Shown here piece by piece: positions 1 through 7,091 of a DNA stretch of 9,464 nt. Source of the stretch: Rhizobium sp. LCM 4573 (lineage in GTDB: Bacteria > Pseudomonadota > Alphaproteobacteria > Rhizobiales > Rhizobiaceae); contig NZ_MDDW01000003.1 of NCBI RefSeq assembly GCF_001854865.1, forward strand, positions 361,629 to 371,092, written 5' to 3'. The notes below the pieces were generated by a model, which was given only the letters and a program-made list of their open reading frames with translations, searched no databases and had not been told where the DNA came from. A program made the position numbers and the translations under genes. Position 1 is the stretch's first letter; every line of letters starts with the position of its first letter.

Positions 1-261
1 AGCCGCGACCGCCCAGGTCGCGGCACCCCTCTTGTTCGACGTCCCAGTGGGGGCGCAAAGCAGTCGACATCGAGTCCCAAAAGGGACTTGAACTGGCCCT
101 GTCGTACGATAGGGCGGTGAAAAGCTTAGTCTGATCATAACTTCGCGACATTCGGCTAATTGGCCGCATCGAACGGTTTTCTGTCCTTCTCGCAAGGGCA
201 AAGAATCCGCGGTTGTCGAAATATGCTCCTCATCAAACGAGAGATTTGAGTTGAGAAGTTC
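1..261. other. Leader region upstream of the emrA-like gene, with inverted repeats
   Basis: No gene can be supported here. Three inverted repeats lie in the first 115 bases: 2-24 (GCCGCGACC, 5-base loop, GGTCGCGGC), 70-91 (9-bp stem with one G-T pair and an AAAA loop) and 96-115 (near-perfect palindrome). One forward frame is open from the window edge to a TGA at 89-91 and its first 60 bases have G/C-rich third positions, so the tail of an upstream gene may end here. A reverse frame from an ATG at 152 is also open to the edge (about 50 codons) but its residues suggest no family. The part nearest emrA (about 120-261) is AT-richer and probably holds the operon promoter. I could not find a well-spaced -35/-10 pair. 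Confidence 0.4.
96..115. promoter_or_regulatory. Near-perfect 20-bp palindrome, candidate operator of the emr-type operon
   Basis: GCCCTGTCGTACGATAGGGC reads the same on both strands except at positions 6 and 15, so 18 of 20 bases are symmetric. It has no loop, which fits a dimeric protein binding site better than a terminator. It lies about 146 bases ahead of the emrA-like start and directly after another hairpin (70-91). TetR- or MarR-type regulators often bind such sites in front of efflux operons. Which regulator would bind here is not visible, and the AraC protein encoded at 3065 would normally bind less symmetric sites. Confidence 0.4.
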
Positions 262-1434
262 ATGTCGAGTCCCGCAGCAACGACCACCACATCACCCTCA
301 GCATCCGATAAACAGCCGCCTTTGCCGCGCAAAGGGCATCTCAAATTAGTCCCGTTGCTGGCGTGTGCGGTCGTCATAATCGCGGTCGCTTACACGGTGT
401 CGAGCTGGGAGGTGTGGACGAGTAACCGACCTACGCAATCGACGCAAAATGCCTTTGTCAAAGCCGAGCCTGCGGTATTGAGCGCCCGCGTTGGCGGCTA
501 TGTCAGGAACCTCCCCGTCGCGGATTATCAAACGGTCAAAGCCGGAGATCTCATCGCCGAAATCGAAAGCGATGACTATGCTGTGCGCGTGCAAGCGGCA
601 GAAGCATCTCTGGCAAAAACGCAAGCCGTGCTCGACAACCTCAGTAATGAGGAGGCCGAACAGCGCGCCGCGATCGAGCAGGCCAAGGCATCGCTTCTCG
701 CTTCGGAGGCCCGCCTTACCCAATCCCAACAGGATTATGACCGCAAAAGCCAACTCGTGACCAATGGCTCCGTCTCGCAAAAGTCTTTCGAGGATGCAAA
801 GGCGGATCTGGCCTCAGCGAAAGCCTCCCGCGAGGCTGCAGTGGCAGCTTTAACTTTTGCGCGAAGACAATTGGATACGCTGGCAGGGCAACGCGCCCAA
901 CGCATAGCGGATCGCGATGTTGGCGCGGCTTCCCTTGCCTCGGCAAAGCTCGAACTGGGTTACACCAGGATTATCGCACCTTTTGACGGTACGCTTGGCC
1001 GACGCAATGTTCAGATTGGCAACCTTGTGGCGTCAGGAACGCAGATCGTCACGATCGTGCCTCTCGCCCGGCCCTATGTGATTGCAAACTACAAGGAAAC
1101 GCAGCTCAGGAATGTCCGGGCGGGACAACCAGTGGAAGTCGCGGTCGATGCCCTTCCCGGACATCGCTTTCAAGGGCGCGTCGAGCAGATTGCCCCGATG
1201 AGCGGCAACGAGTCGTCACTTGTCCCGACAGACAATGCAACGGGCAACTTCACCAAGGTTGTTCAACGAATTCCGGTCCGCATCGAACTTCAGCCAGAAC
1301 AAGCGGACCTTGATCGTCTAAGGCCAGGCATGTCCGCCGAAGCGCGGATCGACACGCTCAGGGCGAAGGTTGCCGCCTACGGCCGTGAGCCGCTCCCTGT
1401 GATTAAACAGACCTACGCCGATGCGGCTCGATAA
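262..1434 (+). CDS. emrA: HlyD/EmrA-family membrane fusion protein of a drug efflux pump
   Basis: Periplasmic adaptor that links an inner-membrane pump to an outer-membrane channel. At 390 residues it has the usual EmrA length. Residues 1-27 are a Ser/Thr/Pro-rich cytoplasmic tail, and 28-47 form a single membrane anchor (LVPLLACAVVIIAVAYTV). Residues 66-110 hold the first half of the biotinyl-lipoyl domain (ARVGGYV, VKAGDLIAEIES). Residues 111-230 are an Ala/Gln/Glu-rich coiled-coil hairpin. Residues 231-268 hold the second lipoyl half (LGYTRIIAPFDGTLGRRNVQ), followed by a beta-barrel with the EmrA-like stretch GNFTKVVQRIPVRIEL at 328-343. A weak GAGAAG at 253-258 precedes the ATG. The last 14 bases overlap the MFS gene, which indicates one transcript and a matched pump pair. 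The family is certain. The symbol is by similarity only, and the substrate is unknown. Confidence 0.9.
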   Translation: MSSPAATTTTSPSASDKQPPLPRKGHLKLVPLLACAVVIIAVAYTVSSWEVWTSNRPTQSTQNAFVKAEPAVLSARVGGYVRNLPVADYQTVKAGDLIAEIESDDYAVRVQAAEASLAKTQAVLDNLSNEEAEQRAAIEQAKASLLASEARLTQSQQDYDRKSQLVTNGSVSQKSFEDAKADLASAKASREAAVAALTFARRQLDTLAGQRAQRIADRDVGAASLASAKLELGYTRIIAPFDGTLGRRNVQIGNLVASGTQIVTIVPLARPYVIANYKETQLRNVRAGQPVEVAVDALPGHRFQGRVEQIAPMSGNESSLVPTDNATGNFTKVVQRIPVRIELQPEQADLDRLRPGMSAEARIDTLRAKVAAYGREPLPVIKQTYADAAR

Positions 1435-2941
1435 GATCCCTTCGATTCCCCATCTTTGGCGCGGTGCCTCAACGCCAAATCCTGCGCTGACGGTGGCGGT
1501 CGTTTTTATGGGCGCATTCCTCACCACGTTGCAGGGCCGACTTTTCTCCATGTCTCTCGCCGATCTGCGAGGAGCGTTCGGTCTTGACGTCATTGAAGGC
1601 GCCTGGCTGAGCACGGCGATGAACGCGGCGCAGCTTTTAACCATGCCCGCTACCGTCTGGCTGTCTTTGATTTTCGGGCCGGCTCGCGTCATCATCGTGC
1701 CGAGCATGACGATTGCACTGGCGACTCTGACAATACCCTTCGTGCGCAGCTACGAATTGCTCGTTTTCCTGCATGTGATCGTAGGATTGTGCCTGGGAAC
1801 CTATCTCCCGCTCACAATTTCACTGGCGCTACGCAGCCTCAAACCTCATTTCTGGCTCCTAGCGATGGCGGTCTACAGCCTGCGGGCTTCTTTTGGCACC
1901 GACCTCGGTGTTGGCCTGTCCGGCATCTACGTGGATATGGTCGACTGGCGATGGATCTACTGGACTGGCTCACTCGTCGGGCCTCTCATCGCCTTCATTG
2001 CATGGAAAGCACTTCCTCTGACGCCGATAGATCACGACAAGCTGCGCAACAGCGATTGGGGAGGCATGGCGATGTTCTGCCTGAGCCTGACCCTGCTGTT
2101 TGCAGGATGCTCTCTCGGCGAGACCTTGGGGTGGTTCGATTCTGGCGTGGTCGCGGCCTGCCTGGCGGGAGGCGCGCTCCTGCTGGTGATGTCCATCGTC
2201 AACATCGCATCGAACAAGTACGCGTTCGTCGATTTGAGCGCGCTCGGCAACCACAATGTCCGCACTGCGCTCCTGATCGCCTGCCTCTATGGGGTTCTGA
2301 TGGCGCCGACATCAATTCTGATCCCGAATTTTCTTGCCGCGATCGGAAAGCTGAAGCCGCTCCAGACCGGATCGGCCACCATCATCGTCTTCGGCACTTA
2401 CTTGGCGATGACGCCGGTCGCTGTGCGGCTCGCGCGGCGTGTGGACGCGCGTCTGCTGCTGATCGCAGGCTTGAGCACCATCGTCTTCACCTCGGCCTAT
2501 TGTGGTTCCAGCATCAACAACGAGTGGCGGACCGATCAATATGCCCCAGCCCTCATTCTTTTCGCCATCGGGGAATGCCTGACGCTTATGGGTATTATCC
2601 CGACCATCGTCATCAATATGAATCCGGCGCACGCGGCGGCCATCGGGGTCTATGCTCCTCTTGCGCGCGTCTTCGCACCGGGCGTAGCAGGTGGCGTCAT
2701 CGCCCTCATCTTGCGGCTTTCGTCGGATACCCACAGCGCCATGCTGAAGGCGGGCGTGGAGGGTGGACAGCCTATCGTTGTTCAGCGCGCCGTTTCCGTT
2801 ATTGCACGCGAGGCCGCTGTCCTTTCCTATGTGGATGGATTCTATCTCGTCTTCTGGGTGGGGATCATCGCACTGCTCCTGGCCGCGACCCTGAAAAGGG
2901 CGCCGGTTAACCCCTTAACACGACCGAGGCCCGCCTCATGA
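1421..2941 (+). CDS. emrB: DHA2-family (EmrB/QacA-type) MFS drug:H+ antiporter
   Basis: Inner-membrane proton-driven pump. At 506 residues with alternating hydrophobic stretches it fits the 14-helix DHA2 family. Visible marks are the opening helix around 23-38, the family motif VDWRWIYW near 174-181, NHNVRTALLIACLYGVLMAP at 277-296, and the closing SYVDGFYLVFWVGIIALLL at 469-487. Motif A after helix 2, usually GxLaDrxGrkxxl, is degenerate here (LIFGPARVIIV, 83-93) and lacks the Asp and Arg pair. Motif C in helix 5 is also atypical (GTDLGVGLSGIYVD, 159-172). A motif-A-like stretch remains at 332-348 (PVAVRLARRVDARLLLI). The ATG at 1421 overlaps emrA by 14 bases, so translational coupling is likely. 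An internal ATG at 1508 would cut into the first helix. The substrate cannot be told from sequence. Confidence 0.88.
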   Translation: MRLDKIPSIPHLWRGASTPNPALTVAVVFMGAFLTTLQGRLFSMSLADLRGAFGLDVIEGAWLSTAMNAAQLLTMPATVWLSLIFGPARVIIVPSMTIALATLTIPFVRSYELLVFLHVIVGLCLGTYLPLTISLALRSLKPHFWLLAMAVYSLRASFGTDLGVGLSGIYVDMVDWRWIYWTGSLVGPLIAFIAWKALPLTPIDHDKLRNSDWGGMAMFCLSLTLLFAGCSLGETLGWFDSGVVAACLAGGALLLVMSIVNIASNKYAFVDLSALGNHNVRTALLIACLYGVLMAPTSILIPNFLAAIGKLKPLQTGSATIIVFGTYLAMTPVAVRLARRVDARLLLIAGLSTIVFTSAYCGSSINNEWRTDQYAPALILFAIGECLTLMGIIPTIVINMNPAHAAAIGVYAPLARVFAPGVAGGVIALILRLSSDTHSAMLKAGVEGGQPIVVQRAVSVIAREAAVLSYVDGFYLVFWVGIIALLLAATLKRAPVNPLTRPRPAS

Positions 2942-3064
2942 GTGGCCGTTTCTCTGCATACCATGGCCGGTTTACAGCAGCCAAATTGCGGTGGCTCGTG
3001 CTATGTTGAGAAACGTAGGACGGAAGGGAAAGCGGCAGCCAGGCGGAAACATTGAGGTATTATC

Positions 3065-3964
3065 ATGAGTATTCCCGTTCTTCCTCATGATTATCTAGAT
3101 ACGATCACGCGCCCCGTCGTCGGTCTGAAAGTCGAACTCGCCTTTGTCGGCGAGATGGAGCCACACAAGCACCGCAAGGACCAGTTGCTCTACGTCATCG
3201 AAGGACTCATCACGGTCGAGGCCGAGCAAGGTGTTTGGACCGTCCCGCCGCAATGCGCCATATGGATCCCCAGTGGCGTGCCTCATTTTGCCCGAGCGGC
3301 CGGTCAGGTGTCGATTGGCAATCTGTATGTCGAACCTGACGAGAGCCGCAGCCAGCGGACAGATTGCGGTATTCTTTTCGTCCAACCTCTCCTACGTGAA
3401 TTGATCCTGCGTTTCGTAAACGAGCCCCACGGCCGCCCTGACGGGGATATCCGCGAGGCGCGGCTGGCGTCAGTCCTGATGGACGAGCTTGAGAGAGCGC
3501 CGGTGGAGCCGCTGCGTCTGCCCATGCCTGCCGACCGGCGGTTGAAGCGGCTGATCCATACTCTGATCGACGATCCTTCACTGAGGCTGAATCTGGAAGA
3601 ATGGGGCGCTCGTGTCGGCGCGAGCAATCGTACCCTGACAAGGCTGTTCCAACGTGAGACGGGCATGTCGTTCGGCCGTTGGCGGCAGCAGTTGCATGTC
3701 GGCCTTGCGCTTCAAAGGCTGGCGGATGGCGAATCCGTGACGAATATCGCAATCGACCTGGGATATGAAAGCCCGAGTGCATTCATCGCCATGTTCCGGC
3801 GGATGCTCGGCACGACTCCGGCCCGCTATCTCTCTGAGACGGCAACTGACATGAACGGCGGCAGCAAAGAGGATGTCATCCATATCTGCGGCGACCGATG
3901 CCCTCACAAGAGCCGGCCCGCCAGTAATGTGGTGCCGCTCACTCGCGCCCGCAACGCCGATTAA
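3065..3964 (+). CDS. AraC-family transcriptional regulator with N-terminal cupin sensor
   Basis: One-component regulator of 299 residues. Residues 15-100 form a cupin sensor with HKH at 34-36, YVIEG at 43-47, WIPSGVPH at 67-74 and the paired His74, a layout like metal- or ligand-binding cupins. The AraC DNA-binding domain spans about 158-258. Its first helix-turn-helix is at 176-197 (LEEWGARVGASNRTLTRLF), and the second at 224-247 includes DLGYESPSAFIAMFRR, ending in GTTPARYL. A tail of about 40 residues (260-299) follows the usual end of the domain and contains HICGDRCPHK. The start is well supported by GAGG at 3054-3057, 7 bases before the ATG. It lies 123 bases after emrB on the same strand and is the obvious candidate regulator of that pump, though this is inference. 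It resembles the NimR (YeaM) group. Confidence 0.88.
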   Translation: MSIPVLPHDYLDTITRPVVGLKVELAFVGEMEPHKHRKDQLLYVIEGLITVEAEQGVWTVPPQCAIWIPSGVPHFARAAGQVSIGNLYVEPDESRSQRTDCGILFVQPLLRELILRFVNEPHGRPDGDIREARLASVLMDELERAPVEPLRLPMPADRRLKRLIHTLIDDPSLRLNLEEWGARVGASNRTLTRLFQRETGMSFGRWRQQLHVGLALQRLADGESVTNIAIDLGYESPSAFIAMFRRMLGTTPARYLSETATDMNGGSKEDVIHICGDRCPHKSRPASNVVPLTRARNAD

Positions 3965-4256
3965 CGCTGGTGCCCGGCAGCAGGCTGATCATTCTCACCT
4001 GCGATCGGTCATGACCTCTTACGCACCTTAACGTGTCAAGACATGGTGCCAGATAGTCCGACATGGATTTGGTTTGGCCGTTTAGAGGGGTTTGATGTCC
4101 TGATTGCGGGCGCGCGGGATGCTTCGCCTCGCATAATGCAAGCGAATGACAAGGTTAGGTCGCGATCAGCGGCGCGCCTCCCGATCGGACTTATCTGCCG
4201 GGCCAAGCAGTGGAAACCCCTCGTGCTGAGCTCGCCAGATTTTTCGGAGTTATAAA
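3965..4256. other. Intergenic region between the AraC gene and the small unknown gene
   Basis: Mostly unexplained. A 70-codon open frame (4043-4255) ends one base before the next gene, but it has no ribosome binding site and its residues look like noncoding translation. A partly symmetric stretch CTGGTGCCCGGCAGCAG at 3967-3983 just after the AraC stop could form a short hairpin, but no T-run follows it. TGTCAAGACA at 4035-4044 is a small inverted repeat. The promoter of the gene at 4257 is probably within this stretch. CATAAT at 4132-4137 is a possible -10 box without a well-spaced -35. Confidence 0.4.
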
Positions 4257-4640
4257 ATGCAAATCGACAAATCCCGGTATCCGCTCGTTTTCCTTCGCGA
4301 GACTGCATTGCCTCAAACGGAGAAGCTCGAAGCCGAACTGGAGGCCATCCTTACCGATGGGCTGCCATTCGTTTTGATTTCCGACCACCCGCCTCATGAC
4401 GAAGACAACGAGCCACCGGAAGCAAAAAAGGCACGCGCCTTGTTCTTCAAGCGCAACAAAGCGCTTTTCCTCCGCAATTGCGCCGGGGCGATCGTGATTG
4501 AGGGAGCAAAGGCGACGCCAATGCCTCTTCGAGTGACTGCCCAGGCATTCGGAAAGGCATTTGGCGTGCCGTTTCATTTCGTTCCGGATGAAGGCGCGGC
4601 GATGGAGCTTGGGAATCGGCTGCTCATGAAAGTGCGATAA
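4257..4640 (+). CDS. Small cytoplasmic protein of unknown function
   Basis: This 127-residue protein is not recognised with certainty. It has no signal peptide and no membrane segment. Hydrophobic beta-like stretches (YPLVFLR near 8-14, LPFVLISD near 35-42, GAIVIEG near 76-82, FGVPFHFVPDE near 101-111) alternate with charged helices (EKLEAELEAIL, PEAKKARALFFKRNKALFL), so an alpha/beta fold is likely. The wording is vaguely STAS-like, but I would not name it so without a search. The start is strong: GGAG at 4246-4249 lies 7 bases before the ATG. Codon use has G/C-rich third positions, as in the neighbouring genes, which supports a real gene. It faces the second AraC gene convergently across a 144-base gap. 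No neighbour gives a clear functional hint. Confidence 0.7.
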   Translation: MQIDKSRYPLVFLRETALPQTEKLEAELEAILTDGLPFVLISDHPPHDEDNEPPEAKKARALFFKRNKALFLRNCAGAIVIEGAKATPMPLRVTAQAFGKAFGVPFHFVPDEGAAMELGNRLLMKVR

Positions 4641-4784
4641 TGCAGACAGGATTGGAAGCTGCCCTGTCCCGCCGTGTCGACAAGCCGCGATGGGCTGATT
4701 GCCATTGGCTTTCATGAGATGGGGAATGGCTCTATTCGTTGAAGCGTTCTGCCGCAAATCCTCATCGGGAGAAAGCTCGGCTGT

Positions 4785-5552
4785 CTATGCGTTGTTATGG
4801 GATAGATGCGTGGGGCTGAGGCCCGTCTGCCTTCTGAACATTGCGATGAATGCGGATGGGCTGCTGTAGCCAAGATCATCCGCGATCTCCTGCACAGGCG
4901 TGTCGTTCTCAAGCATGGAGAGAGACGCGACCAGCTTCAGCCGCTGCCGCCATTCGTTGAACGATATTCCAAGCACGTTGTGAAAACGTCGAGAGAGTGT
5001 CCTTTCGGTGGTATTAAGACACCGCCCCCATTCAGCCAAGGATCGTCTGTCGCTTGGGACTTCCTGAAGCGCTTCGATGATGGGCCGTAGCAATTCGTCC
5101 TCCGATACAGGAAGGTAAGTATCCCTGCGCGGTGCCTGCCGCAGCTGATCGACGAGCACCAGCGCGAGGCGTATATCCGCTTCGGTCTCCGGCACTTTGA
5201 CATTGCGTGCGGCGAAATCGGCAAGAATGGCCTTGACCAGGGGGCTCATGGCGAGCGTGCAGGCTGTCTCCGGCATGTCGGCGCAAAGCGCACGCTCGAT
5301 ATAGACCGAGACGAATTGCACGTTCTGCCGGTTATGGCAGCAATGCAGCGCATCGGCGGGTATCCAGGTGGCGTAATGCGGCGGGCAGAGAAACCGCTGC
5401 CCCTCGACCATGGCCTCCATCACGCCTCTTACCGCGTAGCCCACCTTGCACCAGGGCTGGCGGCGCATCTCGAACATCCCGCCCGCGTCATAGCTCTCGG
5501 TTCGGAACGACACGGGGGCCGGGCGTTCGCCTTCCTGGATTAGGTGCTTCAT
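4785..5552 (-). CDS. AraC-family transcriptional regulator, divergent from the EamA exporter gene
   Basis: Regulator of 255 residues with the same build as the AraC protein at 3065. A cupin-like sensor spans about 15-90 (YAVRG at 39-43, WIPADALH at 63-70) and an AraC DNA-binding domain spans about 150-252. The helix-turn-helix motifs are LAEWGRCLNTTERTLSRRF (172-190) and IADDLGYSSPSAFIAMFRR (223-241). The HxH of the other protein is replaced here (RRQPWC at 30-35), while His70 is kept and followed by two Cys (HCCH). It is divergently arranged with the exporter gene, and 103 bases separate the two starts. By analogy with NimR/NimT in E. coli it probably controls that exporter. The start is less certain, because AAGG abuts the ATG and only a weak GGA lies at a normal distance. 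The protein lacks the long C-terminal tail of its paralogue. Confidence 0.87.
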   Translation of the reverse strand: MKHLIQEGERPAPVSFRTESYDAGGMFEMRRQPWCKVGYAVRGVMEAMVEGQRFLCPPHYATWIPADALHCCHNRQNVQFVSVYIERALCADMPETACTLAMSPLVKAILADFAARNVKVPETEADIRLALVLVDQLRQAPRRDTYLPVSEDELLRPIIEALQEVPSDRRSLAEWGRCLNTTERTLSRRFHNVLGISFNEWRQRLKLVASLSMLENDTPVQEIADDLGYSSPSAFIAMFRRQTGLSPTHLSHNNA

Positions 5553-5578
5553 CCTTCATGTCCGATCATCGCAAGGCT

Positions 5579-5607
5579 TTGTCTGAAAAACGCTATATAA
5601 CGATAAT
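5579..5607 (+). promoter_or_regulatory. Candidate sigma-70 type promoter of the EamA exporter gene
   Basis: TTGTCT at 5579-5584 and GATAAT at 5602-5607 are separated by exactly 17 bases, matching 4 of 6 and 5 of 6 consensus bases. Transcription would begin near 5614, which leaves a leader of about 40 bases before the ATG at 5656. That leader would contain the whole inverted repeat at 5628-5654. On the opposite strand TTGCCT (5632-5627) and GATTAT (5608-5603) with an 18-base spacer could serve the divergent AraC gene, so the two promoters would overlap. Seen by eye only. Confidence 0.4.
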
Positions 5608-5627
5608 CGGCCATTTGATAGGCCAAA

Positions 5628-5654
5628 GGCAATTCTGGAAACCGGAGAATTGCC
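5628..5654 (+). promoter_or_regulatory. Perfect 9-bp inverted repeat overlapping the EamA ribosome binding site
   Basis: GGCAATTCT (5628-5636) and AGAATTGCC (5646-5654) are exact reverse complements separated by 9 bases. The ribosome binding site GGAG (5644-5647) lies half in the loop and half in the right arm, and the ATG begins two bases after the repeat. It may be an operator for the divergent AraC regulator, or a hairpin in the mRNA leader that limits ribosome access, or both. The loop itself could pair GG with CC around AAA. Confidence 0.55.
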
Positions 5655-5655
5655 C

Positions 5656-6564
5656 ATGCCCGTCAAATATTTCCTCTTCTCACTGCTGGCTGTTGCCATT
5701 TGGGCGGGGAACACCATCGTCAGCAAACTCGCCGCCGGAGCCATTCCACCCGGCGTGATTGCCTTCGACCGCTGGTTCCTCGCCTTCCTCTTGGTCACGC
5801 CCTTCGTTGCTAAGGACGCCTGGCGGCACAGGAAGACGGTCGGCAAATATTTGCCGAAACTCACTATTCTCGGGTTGCTTGGCATGGCCGTGTGCCAAGG
5901 CCTGGGCTACTATGCGGCGAGCTTCACCTCCGCCACCAACATGGCGATCCTGCTCTCGCTGGTGCCGCTTCTGACTCTCATGCTGAGCGCGCTTTTTCTC
6001 AGCGAAAAGCCGTCGTCACTTGCCATGCTGGGCGGCGTTCTCTCGCTTTGCGGCATTTTCGTCGTGCTGGGCAAAGGCGACCCGTCGCTGCTTCTCTCGC
6101 AAGGGGTTGGCCGCGGCGACGCCATCATGCTGATCGCGGTCCTTGCCTATGCCGGCTATGGGATTCTTATCAAGAAATGGTCCATCCCGCTTGCCGTCTG
6201 GACTTCGCTCTATGTGCAGATGGGCGCTGCCGTTGTCGTGCTGCTGCCCGGCTATCTCATGGAAGGCGCGGCGAGCTTCACGCCGGCCAATGTCACCATG
6301 ATCCTTTACACCGCCATTCCCGGTTCAATCGTCGCGCCCTTCGTCTGGATGTCGGCGGTGAAGCATCTGGGCGCCGGGCGCACGGCGATCTTCATGAACC
6401 TCATCCCTGTCATTACCGCGATTGTCGCCGCGCTGTTTCTGGATGAGGCGCTGCATGTCTATCACCTCATCGGCGGCGGCATGACGATCGCGGGGATCGT
6501 TCTTGTTCAGAGAAAACCAAGCGTAAAGAGGGGAACAGTTGCAGCGCGAGTGAAAGCGAATTGA
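5656..6564 (+). CDS. EamA-family (DMT superfamily) inner-membrane exporter
   Basis: Metabolite or drug exporter of 302 residues with two EamA repeats and about ten membrane helices, the usual size for the family. The first repeat begins KYFLFSLLAVAIWAGNTIVS, includes FDRWFLAFLLVTPF, and ends in LFLSEKPSSLAMLGGVLSL. The second repeat starts near GDAIMLIAVLAYAGYGILIKK and ends in the typical ALFLDEALHVYHLIGGGMTI, with a basic tail KRGTVAARVKAN. I chose the ATG at 5656 because GGAG at 5644-5647 lies 8 bases upstream. A TTG two codons earlier would leave only 2 bases. The gene is divergent from an AraC regulator and convergent with the VOC gene, with 69 bases between the stops. The substrate is unknown. 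The NimR/NimT-like layout suggests export of a small toxic compound, by inference. Confidence 0.9.
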   Translation: MPVKYFLFSLLAVAIWAGNTIVSKLAAGAIPPGVIAFDRWFLAFLLVTPFVAKDAWRHRKTVGKYLPKLTILGLLGMAVCQGLGYYAASFTSATNMAILLSLVPLLTLMLSALFLSEKPSSLAMLGGVLSLCGIFVVLGKGDPSLLLSQGVGRGDAIMLIAVLAYAGYGILIKKWSIPLAVWTSLYVQMGAAVVVLLPGYLMEGAASFTPANVTMILYTAIPGSIVAPFVWMSAVKHLGAGRTAIFMNLIPVITAIVAALFLDEALHVYHLIGGGMTIAGIVLVQRKPSVKRGTVAARVKAN

Positions 6565-6633
6565 TGGATGGATGAGCGAATACGATCCGTCTCTTCGCTT
6601 GCCACCAATGCTCGCGCGCGTAAACCGCCGCCG

Positions 6634-7074
6634 TCAAATGCCGGTTTCGCGGCAGATCACCACCCGCCAGCCGTCGGGATCCTGGTAGGTGAAGCTACGC
6701 TCAAGCCAATATGGGTTTTCCGGCGCCACGGATGCATAGCCCATCTGCTGCATGCGTCGATTGAGGCGATCATAGGCACCCGGTTCGGTGACGTAGAGAA
6801 CGAGCAGATTGTCGAGGCTCGGCGCGGGACACGGACTGCCTTCTGCGTGCCGGGTGAATTCAAGATGCACGGACTTGCCGGGTAGACCGAGCATGACGCC
6901 GTCATAGCCGGCATGACCTTTGAAGCGCGCCAGTTCCGGCAGGCCCAGTCCGTCGCGATAAAAGGCGATAACGTCTTCGAGCTTGTCTGTTGGTCTGGCG
7001 ATGCGCACCTGCTCCGGAACGGCGTTCCCGCCCAGCGAATACACACGCGGCGAAGTCCCGTCGTGATCGTTCAT
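6634..7074 (-). CDS. VOC-family (glyoxalase/bleomycin-resistance fold) protein
   Basis: Metal-dependent enzyme or binding protein of 146 residues. A first beta-alpha-beta unit carries VRIARPTDKLEDVIAFYRDG (23-42) and GLGLPEL. HLEF at 70-73 supplies the likely metal ligands His70 and possibly Glu72. The second unit ends in the family signature FTYQDPDGWRVVI (128-140). The reading frame is open for 187 more codons upstream, but those overlap the membrane protein gene in another frame. The start at 7074 follows AGGAG (minus strand, 7086-7082) by 7 bases. It lies 17 bases after the YdcZ-type gene, so the two form an operon controlled from the promoter region at 7587-7670. Related proteins detoxify methylglyoxal, bind drugs or open aromatic rings. 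The sequence alone does not choose among these. Confidence 0.85.
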   Translation of the reverse strand: MNDHDGTSPRVYSLGGNAVPEQVRIARPTDKLEDVIAFYRDGLGLPELARFKGHAGYDGVMLGLPGKSVHLEFTRHAEGSPCPAPSLDNLLVLYVTEPGAYDRLNRRMQQMGYASVAPENPYWLERSFTYQDPDGWRVVICRETGI

Positions 7075-7091
7075 GATGCTTCTCCTGTCGA

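Noticed and set aside
2..24. 9-bp GC-rich inverted repeat at the left edge as a rho-independent terminator
   Set aside because: The following bases are ACCCCTCTTGTT and not a T-run. It remains an unexplained inverted repeat.
1789..2910. Long forward open frame of 373 codons inside the MFS gene
   Set aside because: Rich in Arg, Cys, His and Pro with no domain. It is a shadow of the emrB-like frame in GC-rich DNA.
4043..4255. 70-codon open frame ending one base before the small unknown gene
   Set aside because: No ribosome binding site and no coding character in the residues. The neighbouring ATG at 4257 has a strong site of its own.
4701..4730. GCCATT-N18-AATGGC between convergent genes as a terminator
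   Set aside because: Short arms with a long loop and no T-run, which could occur by chance.
5650..5655. TTG at 5650 as start of the EamA gene
   Set aside because: The GGAG would be only 2 bases away. The ATG at 5656 has a normal 8-base spacing.
6575..6599. AGCGAA-N13-TTCGCT between the convergent EamA and VOC genes as a bidirectional terminator
   Set aside because: Arms of only 6 bases, a large loop and no T-run on either side.
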